NCBI GenBank assembly: GCA_022592445.1
Contig: JABYQR010000313.1
Coordinates: forward strand, 1 to 52,273
Reading direction: 5' to 3'
Source: Cytidiella melzeri
Lineage: Eukaryota; Basidiomycota; Agaricomycetes; Polyporales; Irpicaceae
Length of the DNA: 52,273 nt
The notes below the pieces were generated by a model. The model saw only the letters and a program-made list of their open reading frames with translations. It was not told the origin of the DNA and ran no database searches. The translations under genes were made by a program, and so were the position numbers. Positions 43,860 through 52,273 of the stretch are shown in pieces; the stretch's first letter is position 1; every line of letters begins with the position of its first letter.

Positions 43860-44840
43860 CTAGAACATGTTACATGTGTCCTGTTGATGTCTGTACTGCC
43901 TCACCCCCATTGGAGCTGCCACAGGCTGTGTTCTGATTGTAACTCCTACTTATAGAGCAACTGGTGGCTTTGAAACTGTATGGAAGAATCAAAGGCAGTG
44001 CTTTATGCTGACGCAACCACATCCTGTTGATGTCTGATCTGCTTCAGCCCCATTGAACTGCCACAGGCTATTTTCTGATTTTAATTCCTCCTTAGAGAGC
44101 AACTTATGGTTGTGAAACCTTGTGCAACAATCCGACGCAGTGCTTGCTGCTGATGCAACCATGTCCTGTTGATGTCTGAACTACTGCCACAGGCTGTGTT
44201 CTGATTGTAACTTCTGCTTAGAGAGTAGTGGTTAGTAAAACCTTGTGAACCAATTGAATGCAGTGCTTGCTGCCAATGCAACCATGTACTGTTGATGTCT
44301 GAACTGCTTCACCCCCATCAAAACTGCCACAGCTGTAACTCCTGCTTGGAACTCAGTGGTTGTGAAACTTTGTGGAATAATTGAATGCAGTGCTGGCTGC
44401 TGATGAAACCACGTCCAGCTGATATCTGTGCTACCTCACCCCCATTAGCGCTGCCACAGGCTGTGTTCTGATTGTAACTCCTGCTGATAGAGCAACTGGT
44501 GGCTTTGAAACTGTATGGAAGAATCAAAGGCAGTGCTTTATGCTGACGCAACCACATCCTGTTGATGTCTGATCTGCTTCAGCCCCATTGAACTGCCACA
44601 GGCTATGTTTTGATCTTAATTCCTCCTTAGAGAGCAACTCATGGTTGTGAAACTTTGTGCAACAATTCAATGCAGTGCTTGCTGCTGATGCAACCATGTC
44701 CTGTTGATGTCTGAACTGCCTCACCCCCATTGGAACTGCCACAGGCTGTGTTCTGATTGTAACTCCTGCTTAGAGAGCAACTCACAGTTGTGAAACTTGT
44801 GGAACAATCAAATGCAGCACTCACTGCTGATGCAGCCACA
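43860..44840. repeat. Tandem array, ~142-bp unit, about seven copies
   Basis: The motif TGTTGATGTCTG recurs (one copy diverged) at 43882, 44025, 44167, 44290, 44416, 44560 and 44702, giving periods of 143, 142, 123, 126, 144 and 142. Units share GGCTGTGTTCTGATTGTAAC and GAGAGCAACT. A longer variant shared by 43970-44060 and 44505-44595 shows a four-unit higher-order repeat of about 535 bp. Small frames inside are by-products. Confidence 0.88.
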
Positions 44841-44971
44841 AATTTACATTGTCCAACAATGTAGGGGTTGAAAATTTGTAGTTAGCTTCCAAAGTACTGG
44901 TAATCCTTGCTCAGAGCCAACACTATGTATGGCATGTCTTCTAATTGTCTTCCTTGCTCAGAGAGCAAGCA

Positions 44972-45614
44972 ATGTCTGTAGATTGCTGCACATCAACCTG
45001 ACCAGAATTTGACATCATTTGCCAGCAGGAGTGGAGTTTGAATCTGAGTCTGGATGACTTTTTTCAGTAGACTGGCCATAACTTGCTCAATTCCACTTCA
45101 ATTGACAGGATGTTTGTACCAGGATGTTGCCACAAGATAGGGCTATCCAATGGTGTATTATTTCCACAGATTTTTACCCATATGCAAGTCTGTAAAAATC
45201 AGAAACTGCATTTTGATTGCAAAAGTGATCTGATACAAAGTTATGAAGAGCTGATAACAAGGCCAGTGTGATGCCATCAGCTGTATTCATTGTTTTGTTA
45301 TTGACACTGTTACTGCCCGTATTCTGCCATCATTCAGGAATTGTACTTTGTATCACATCACTTTTGCAATCAAAATGCAGTTTCTGATTTTCACAGACTT
45401 GCATATGGACACAAATCTGTACAAATGATACACCATTGGATAGCCCTATCTTGAGGCAACATCCCGGTACAAACATCTTGTGAATTGAAGTGGAATTGAA
45501 CACGTTATGGCCAGTCTACTGAAAAAAGTCATCCAGACTCAGATTCAAACTCCACTCCTGCTGGCAAATGATGTCAAATTCTGGTCAGGTTGATGTGCAG
45601 CAATCTACAGACAT
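44972..45614. repeat. Large near-perfect palindrome (two ~270-bp arms)
   Basis: 44972-45244 matches the reverse complement of 45346-45614, with a spacer of about 100 bp. Arms start ATGTCTGTAGATTGCTGCAC and end near GCAAAAGTGATCTGATACAAAG. The spacer sequence recurs at 42995-43077. A transcript through it would form a long hairpin. Confidence 0.87.
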
Positions 45615-46166
45615 TAGTGGAGTTCAGAGTAGGTTGATTATCAGTGATTCCAGGTCTGATTAAGTGGTGATTTTTCTTGCCATTAATTTTCTTAATCAGA
45701 CTATGAATCGCAGTGCACTCTGAACACCCCATCACACAATGCTGATTCTGCCTGATCCTCCAACACAACATAAGTAATTCACTCTAACACAACATAAGTA
45801 ATTCCCTCATTATCTCAATTCAGTCACCCTGCCAAACACTCCTTTTATCCCTGGCAATTGCCTCCGGGAGCACCACGACCATGTCTCTTTCTAAACGTCT
45901 GGGAACAAGACTAGGAGACAATCTGAGGGCAGCCAAAGGCAACACAAACCAGAAACACATGTTGTGTTCCGAGAGTTTAATCTATATTGTCAGTTCCTTT
46001 CGTGCCATTGCAAGAAGATGGAATTTACGGGATACGTGCCTTCCTTGCCAAAGTAGGTATTGACTCTGCTCAGGTAAGTATTAGCACACAAAGCTGGATA
46101 TCCATATTGACATACAAGAGGAAGTAAATCGATTCCTACACATTTCCCTGGGTCTTTGATCGCACG
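45615..46166. other. No assigned gene; one small frame
   Basis: A 60-codon plus-strand frame starts at 45881 (MSLSKRLGTRLGDNLRAAKG) after a C/T-rich leader, but has no recognisable domain and no clear continuation. Confidence 0.35.
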
Positions 46167-46345
46167 TTATTCTTCCCCAAGTTTAAACAGCAACTTGCCC
46201 ACAATCTTGTTGCCAGGAGTCGCAAGCTCAGTTTGTGCCGCCTGAGCTCCCTCAGCGGTGAACAGGAACATCTTCTCATCCAAATCTTGAAGAGCCCACT
46301 CCTAAGCGCATCCACGAGTTCGACAGAGTAGGGATGCACTTTGTG
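46167..46345 (-). pseudogene. C-terminal relic of an unidentified enzyme
   Basis: Minus strand: KLYYHKVHPYSVELVDALRS in one frame, then after a frameshift DEKMFLFTAEGAQAAQTELA and NKIVGKLLFKLGEE to a TAA at 46169-46167. The composition and clean end suggest the tail of a real protein, perhaps an oxidoreductase, but I cannot name it. Confidence 0.4.
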
Positions 46346-46559
46346 ATAATATAGTTTCCCATGCTGAACAGTTGGACTGTGTACCCCGCTTCCATACCCG
46401 ACACCCGACATCCCGCCAACGTCAAACGAGTTCAGGTACGTTGGTGCAGTTGCATCAGAAGCAGCAGCAGCAGCAATGTCCAAATGAAGCACCACAGATA
46501 TTGTCAGTGGCTGACATACTAACCCACTGCGCGTGCACGTTGCCAAACGTGAGATCCAA

Positions 46560-46830
46560 TGGACTCGTTGGTAGTGAGTCTGTGTAACCTTTGTTGCCGT
46601 TGCGGATGAGGCATGGAATGGGTGGGATGTTGTACGGTGACGTTCGTGGATGAGGCCTGGAGCGGGTGGAATGTTGTATGGTAACGGTGTCGACGGCAAT
46701 GCTGCTCGTGACCCCGAGTATGTTGAGTGTGAGTGTAGGTGCTGTATGCACCTACTTGCATAGAGGAAGCAGGTGGGATGTCGTATGGTGACAGTTGCAG
46801 ATGAGGCCTGGAGTGGGTGTGGGGTTGTCA
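46560..46830. repeat. Imperfect short tandem repeats
   Basis: GATGAGGC-TGGA-GGGTGGGATGTTGTA-GGTGAC-type units recur at about 46605, 46648 and 46800 with decay at CpG sites. No gene. Confidence 0.6.
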
Positions 46831-46990
46831 AGCAGACCGAGTCACAAAACGTTGTGTGTGGTGGAGGGCGGACAGGAATTGGTAGCATGTAGCAAGGTAT
46901 GCGCATCCTTGCAGGATTTTTGAGCAAGACCCAGGGATTGATTAACAGTAATATAGAGCCTAAACTGGGAGGGTTGGTTGTGCGTACGGG

Positions 46991-47746
46991 TGACAGGGAG
47001 ACAAGGCTCGATGTGACAAACAGGGACACGAAGTAGATGACGACGAAGTGGTGGTGGTAGGCGTGAGGCTCAATACTCTCACCAGCTATAAACCTTATGC
47101 AGATGTCTAGCCCAGTAAAGACCAAGTTAGTATTGTGACTACCAGCTATGTAGTACAAGAGGGGTTTGCTTACCTAGCCCAGTGAAGACCAAGAGGTCGA
47201 GATGGAGGGCTAGGAGCATAGATGCAGCAGTATATATAGACTTCAGGGACCTACACACAGACCATGTTGAGGGCAGGCTTTTCAAGAAGCCATGTGAACG
47301 AAGAACAAAAGAGCTACCTAAAGGAGAACAATAGCTATTGTCTAGACCTTGCCAAGAACTCTACCCGTGAGAGAATCTATCTAAAAGGAGACCAACTATT
47401 GTATTCCATTCCCACACCTGTGAGAACATCCTTCCATAAAGAGCACAATAGGAAAAGAACAAAAGGAGTCCATGTGAACGGTATCTATGATGTCAAACCT
47501 TAGCTATGGGCTGAGCCATGTGGTTGTAGCCATGTGGTCTTACTTAAGCTAAGTCACACGCCAGTGTGACGTAGTAGCAAGTAACGTGACCATGTAGAGC
47601 GTCCAAGCCATGTGATACGGGCACTTAATAGATGTGCAAAGGAGTTTGTGCAGAGAAGGTTGCAACTGAGCTGCAGCCCGGAGTTTTACAGATAAAAACA
47701 AGAGGTAAATTGCGGAAATTAAGGGCTAGTCGGGCCATCCACGACA
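46991..47746 (-). mobile_element. Solo LTR-A, reversed, with perfect target duplication
   Basis: From TGACAGGGAGACAAGG to GGCCATCCACGACA, 756 bp, flanked by ACGGG at 46986-46990 and 47747-47751. It inserted at the end of the FAD-oxidoreductase fragment, right after codons for LLSLP. Confidence 0.94.
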
Positions 47747-47751
47747 ACGGG

Positions 47752-48228
47752 GAGGGAAAGCAATGTCATGTGCAATGAAAACAGCAGAACGACAAGGCCG
47801 GATATTGCATAGGCGGCGCAAGCAAAGCACGTATCCCATAATGTCCTTGAGGCAGCGTGTGACAAAGGAAAGTACGAGGCAGGGACACTGAGCCCATTCT
47901 GTCCTGACGCTCCGTTGTATATCATGAACGTCGTGATATTCCTGTTGGACGCGTCCGCGTTTTGGAGTGTGCTAAAGGCGGAAGAGACAGTGGCAAAGGA
48001 ATACGTGAAATCTGCCTGGAAAAAGCGGACTCCGAGATGTTTGTAGAGCGCTATGAGCTGAGGATAGTAGCCTGAGATGAGTTCAGTATGCTGCACGGGC
48101 GATTTGGGGTTTGTGTACATACCACCTTGGAAGGAGTGCATTGGTACGTCTATTCTTTTCTCCGTTGTCAAGTCTTGGCCGGGTAGTGTGACATTGACCG
48201 AGTGCAAGTCCATCCCCAGAAATGCAGC
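47752..48228 (-). pseudogene. Fragment of a fungal FAD/amine-oxidase-like oxidoreductase
   Basis: Minus-strand exons 48228..48123 and 48071..47752 join in frame (donor GTATGT, acceptor CTCAG). They read AAFLGMDLHSVNVTLPGQDL, KRIDVPMHSFQG-GYYPQLIALYKHLGVRF and QADFTYSFATV, then a hydrophobic segment YAISGLVVLLFSLHMTLLSL, probably a membrane helix. The RIDVPM-SFQGGYYPQLIALY stretch is familiar from fungal flavin-dependent amine oxidase-like proteins that begin with a Rossmann GxGxxG. That N-terminus is not seen upstream (48230-48480). Downstream the frame meets the LTR; removing it exposes a possible donor GTACGC, so the rest may have been lost earlier. Non-functional fragment. The family name is from memory. 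Confidence 0.65.
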
Positions 48229-48479
48229 CTGCGGATTCAAAAGTCATGGTCAGCAAGGGTCCTGTAACGCACAATTGACTCGCTGTTCATCTTGGCAAGC
48301 TTAGCAGTATGTGAACACCAATTTCGGACTAGCCTTGCTGATGCTGCAACTTATGGTTCAGCCACAATATATGACAAATGAGTGGCAGCTATGTACCATA
48401 TCTCCCTAATTTGAGTAGTATATAGCGTCGGCTATTAACAATACATGGTACCACATTTGCATGGGTCCTAACTTTTTTC
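48229..48479. other. No recognisable gene
   Basis: One possible short exon (48262-48290) upstream of the oxidoreductase fragment; otherwise AT-rich sequence leading into the satellite. Confidence 0.35.
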
Positions 48480-49935
48480 CTGTTTATACATTCAGCAAAA
48501 AATGAGGCCAAACCAACAATGCTCTTGTATTTATAGGAGTAGTATATACACGGGAGCTACACAATTGGTTCTCATTGTTGTGTGTGCAACCCACATGGAA
48601 GCAATGGGGAATGACCTCATTTGGTCGGACATACCCCCATGTATAGCAGTGTCGTTTGTGTATGTGCTGAGATGTCTTGCCACGCCTTTTACGTACCAGC
48701 ACATATATATAGCAGAGGGTGTTTAGGATACATAAAACAATATTTGCATGTGTACCAATTACTCTGCGATGATGTATTCAGTGTGAAATGCATTTGAACC
48801 AAGGTTCATTTTGCATTCATGGGAGCGCAATATACACGGGAGCTACACAATTGGTTCCCATTGTTGTGTGTGCAACCCACATGGAAGCAATGGGGAATGA
48901 CCTCATGTGGGCGGACCTACCCCCATGTATAGCAGCGTCATTTGGGTATGTGCTAAGATGTTATGCCCCGCCTTTTACGTACCAGCCCATATATATAGCA
49001 GAGGGTGTTAAGGATACATAACACGAGATTTGCATGTGTACCAATTACTCTGCGATGATGTATTCAGTGTGAAATGCATTTGAACCAAGGTTCATTTTGC
49101 ATTCATTGGAGCGCAATATACACGGGAGCTACACAATTGGTTCCCATTGTTGTGTGTGCAACCCACATGGAAGCAATGGGGAATGACCTCATGTGGGCGG
49201 ACCTACCCCCATGTATAGCAGCGTCATTTGGGTATGTGCTAAGATGTTATGCCCCGCCTTTTACGTACCAGCCCATATATATAGCAGAGGGTGTTAAGGA
49301 TACATAACACGAGATTTGCATGTGTACCAATTACTCTGCTATGATGTATTCAGTGTGAAATGCATTTGAACCAAGGTTCATTTTGCATTCATGGGAGCGC
49401 AATATACACGGGAGCTACACAATTGGTTCCCATTGTTGTGTGTGCAACCCACATGGAAGCAATGGGGAATGACCTCATGTGGGCGGACCTACCCCCATGT
49501 ATAGCAGCGTCATTTGGGTATGTGCTAAGATGTTATGCCCCGCCTTTTACGTACCAGCCCATATATATAGCAGAGGGTGTTAAGGATACATAACACGAGA
49601 TTTGCATGTGTGCCAATTACTCTGCTATGATGTATTCAGTGTGAAATGCATTTGAACCAAGGTTCATTTTGCATTCATGGGAGCACAATATACACGGGAG
49701 CTACAAAATTGGCTGTCATTGTTGTGTGTGCAACCCACATGGAAGCAATGGGGAATGACCTCATGTGGGCGGACCTACCCCCATGTATAGCAGCGTCATT
49801 TGGGTATGTGCTAAGATGTTATGCCCCGCCTTTTACGTACCAGCCCATATATATAGCAGAGGGTGTTAAGGATACATAACACGAGATTTGCATGTGTACC
49901 AATTACTCTGCTATGATGTATTCAGTGTGAAATTG
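48480..49935. repeat. 286-bp satellite, five units
   Basis: Four highly similar units start at 48788, 49074, 49360 and 49646 (exact 286-bp spacing), preceded by a more diverged unit from about 48502. Each holds TATATATAGCAGAGGGTGTTAAGG and, where aligned, a 77-codon frame starting MHLNQGSFCIH. A period of 286 is not a multiple of three, so the frames are separate copies, not one protein. The array ends about 80 bp before the stop codon of the KDZ gene. Confidence 0.92.
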
Positions 49936-50015
49936 CACAATTGGTTGTCATTGTGTTGATAAGATCTATACCGTAGCTGAAAGAGGAGTTCGGAGTCTAT
50001 CTGATGGTGAATAGT

Positions 50016-52273
50016 CTACCTTGTTTGAACATGATACAGCTGTATGTAAGAGTCAAATGTTTTGCATCTTTCGTAGAACTTGTGCCACATCTCAGTTTGC
50101 TTGTATGCATAGCACTCATGCCCTGGTCTTTGTGCAGTTTCAGCTGCTTTGGCCCGATCCTTCCAAATATTCTCTTGATGCTTGAACCAATTCTTTGTCA
50201 TGAGCATATCTGTAGCACATTGCTGTACCTCTTCACTCCAACGATCTCGACGCTGTTTGGCACGCAGCCACATGATTCTATGAACTTGACAAAGAAAAAT
50301 CAGACAAAATGTCAAAAGGTAGCTTTGTTACTTACATTCTTGCAGCCATTTACTGCTATTTTCCTTTCTTCCATCTTTGATCAGCCAAAACCAAGGCATC
50401 ATGTCTCTGCGTTGACCTGTTCGATTCTCCTCTGTGATGTCTTTGTTTACAGTGAGGTGTTTGTCCTTCAATTCCTCATACAGACTTAATTTGTCTGAGG
50501 CTAGTTGTACCAGTGCCGTCCGAGCTATGCGGTAAGACAGAACTGCCTTGTTGATCTGAACAAAGAAGTGTCATCTTGGCTTTTATCCGGGTGTTGCGAA
50601 TTGATCCCATACCTTGTCCTGCACAAGCTTGATGTTTCCCCACAGACGTGTTCTACCCGTGGAAGAGGTTGCATGAGGCAACTGAGCCCGATAAATCAAT
50701 GCCTTGTATGCCAGACCATCCCGGAGTCTTTCGAGAGCATCATTTGCCTGACCTTCTCGAAGAGACAATTCATACTTAGCCCATTTCTGCAACTGAAGGC
50801 CCTTGCAAGCATTAACACCAATCAACGAGGGCAGAAAAAGCCTATCTGCTACAGCAGATAAATTGCCGTCATCATCTAGCTCATCATCATCATCATCATC
50901 ATCCTCTAGATCCTCCCAATCTGATGCAAAAACACCACGATGTCCAGTATCTTCGGTCGAACTGCGTTGAGCGGCCTCATCTTCAGCATCAGAGGATGCA
51001 GAGCTTGATTCTGCGTCACTGAGAAGCTGATTGTCTGCATCTGGAATATCGCCTTCAAAAACATAACACATATTGTGGACGGGAAGTTGCAGCATCTCCT
51101 GAATCTTCGTCCAGTGCTCTGTTGGTATGACCTGTTGAGCTTCAGCCATACACTTGGCAATGTTGGCTGAGAGCTTGATGTCTTCTTTTCTCAGTTTGTC
51201 TACCTGAGATTGAATCAAGAAGCCTTTTTCCAGACGCCTCTTTTCCCAGGCATGTATGTGTCTGAAGTGATAATTATTAAGCAACAGTCAGTTGGATGTC
51301 AAATTATGTACATGTACATATGCTTACTGCTTTTGCTGTAGTCGGATGGCGTCATCAAGCCATGCAATGATAGTAATTTGCTCAATCCTGTTTGTCTTCT
51401 CCATCAGTTGATTCTTCAAATCAGTTTGTGTTGGAGCTAGTCATGGTTAGGAAATCATAGATCAAGTGTAGCAACATAAGTACCTTTATCCATGGACACC
51501 TCAAATATCCTCAAGTGCTCGCCTCTCATGGTCAAAGCATCTCTTTCTTGCTGTTTCCAACTCTCTTGATCCATGTCTGGGGGTAGTGCTTTGCTTAGAT
51601 CGTCAAATGCGCTCTCTGCCTGTTGAAGCCCTGTCAATGCGCCCTTCAGCCTTTTGAGCAGCGCTCCAACTGAAGAGTAGAACTGTAAGTAAGGAAATAT
51701 CATTGTATGTGATGTAACGTACTGCATGAAACTAGCTTTCGCCAATTATGATCTCGGATCTGATGATCCAGTGCTTCTCTTCGATGTTCAAAAGACATTG
51801 ACCGCATAGATTGGACAATTCCCTTCAATGGTCCCCAAATGGTCTCCATGAGTTCTCCATCCAACTGGCCAGCACCACGGATATAGTTCAACGTATGTGT
51901 GACATAACACTGCTGAACGTGTGCCGAGAGGTGGAATTTGCCTACTGCGTATTCTATTCCATTTGTGGGAATCGAATCCGGCAGAGAAAGACCCTTGTTG
52001 GCTGCCAGCCTATCTTGAAAGCGTTTTCGCCACTGGCAGCAAACATCATAGATGATGAGAAGCGACTGGAGCTCCTGACTGTTGAAACTGCTCCCTTTGC
52101 AGATGCTGTAGTCCATATACATCTGCCTGCAAAAATACCTGGTCAGAGCTCATGCAAGGAAGACAAAGTCAAAAAATGTGTGCTTCGGAGAAAGCAGTGC
52201 TTGTATACATATGCTATAGCATGTTGCAGATACTGTATGTTTTTAGCGAAAGCGCAAGACATATAAAAATACA
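50016..52273 (-). CDS. KDZ (Kyakuja-Dileera-Zisupton) transposase, C-terminal part, runs off right edge
   Basis: Minus strand. The first visible exon (from 52126, acceptor TTGCAG) reads MYMDYSICKG, then LLIIYDVCCQWRKRF, YAVGKFHLSAHVQQCYVTHT, GAGQLDGELMETIWGPLKG and ALDHQIRDHNWRKL. This is the catalytic RNase H-fold part of KDZ transposases. Later exons: about 51672-51484 (GALLKRLKGALTGLQQAESA), 51435-51329 (EQITIIAWLDDAIRLQQKQ) and 51270-50612 (QVIPTEHWTKIQEMLQLPVH). The last of these has an acidic tract from a CAT-repeat microsatellite at 50882-50903, then LRDGLAYKALIYRAQL. Then 50559-50330 (NKAVLSYRIARTALVQL, PWFWLIKDGRKENSSKWLQE) and 50289-50016 (HRIMWLRAKQRRDRWSEEVQ .. YAYKQTEMWHKFYERC). 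No premature stop is obvious. The N-terminal CxC-type zinc domain lies beyond the window. Exon edges are approximate. Confidence 0.88.

Noticed and set aside
46136..47158. Long minus-strand frame of 340 codons
   Set aside because: It crosses the end of the solo LTR-A and low-complexity repeats. The protein is Ser/His/Pro-rich shadow sequence with no domain, and the plausible relic (GKLLFKLGEE) is in another frame.
43860..49935. CRISPR-like array
   Set aside because: Units are long tandem repeats without unique spacers, in a eukaryotic genome.
51960..51980. tRNA T-arm-like AATCGAATCC
   Set aside because: No acceptor or anticodon stem around it; it lies antisense in the KDZ coding exon.

Overview
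The window reads as nuclear DNA of a basidiomycete fungus, most likely an agaricomycete. Genes are split by many short spliceosomal introns (about 50-75 bp, GT..AG, branch-like CTNAC). The host proteins are fungal: an importin-5/Kap121-type karyopherin, a glyoxalase-like protein, and fragments of RecQ, TFIIS and NDUFS6. The mobile elements are those that expand in mushroom-forming fungi: Plavaka, KDZ, MULE with SWIM finger, chromodomain Ty3/Gypsy, and Copia. No database search was possible. Family calls rest on motifs read in the translations and on recall of the families.

Layout. 1-585: 5' part of a RecQ-like helicase, minus strand, running off the left edge. 1600-1989: an orphan TFIIS N-terminal domain with its introns. 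2621-4055: an eight-exon minus-strand gene of unknown function, divergent from an almost complete Plavaka transposase gene (4283-8813). 10082-11190: intact four-exon glyoxalase-like gene. 11405-15264: 14-exon importin-5/Kap121 gene, shorter than usual at the C-terminus. These last two are the only clearly healthy host genes.

15.6-22.3 kb is a nested mobile region. A decayed MULE transposase (15997-21254) was hit by a 1.5 kb gag-only Copia-type retrotransposon (17140-18651, TSD TTCTC) and by a Gypsy LTR (19225-19967, TSD AACGG). A fragment of the complex I gene NDUFS6 lies at its right end, and inverted copies of a ~140 bp segment flank the whole (15613-15752 and 22161-22298). From 22.3 to 41.4 kb there is little but retrotransposons: a Copia LTR with primer site, an LTR of another family (LTR-C), a truncated Gypsy element (26915-30130), an inverted pair of LTR-B copies, and a near full-length but dead chromodomain Gypsy element (30806-39422). 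A further solo LTR-A lies at 40610-41364. From 41.4 to 50 kb there are dispersed and tandem repeats, a possible small secreted protein, a palindrome of about 640 bp, a FAD-oxidoreductase fragment next to a solo LTR-A (TSD ACGGG), and a 286-bp satellite. 50016-52273 is a KDZ transposase gene running off the right edge.

The points most worth a second look are these. (a) Two unrelated LTR families each carry, just after the expected transcription start, an intron-like segment flanked by identical 20-21 bp direct repeats. (b) The Copia element is gag-only and apparently primed by an internal part of initiator tRNA-Met. (c) The MULE is associated with a captured NDUFS6 fragment. (d) An unknown multi-exon gene sits divergent to the Plavaka transposase. 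Nonsense and active-site changes in the elements are mostly C-to-T/G-to-A transitions, which suggests methylation or RIP-like decay.
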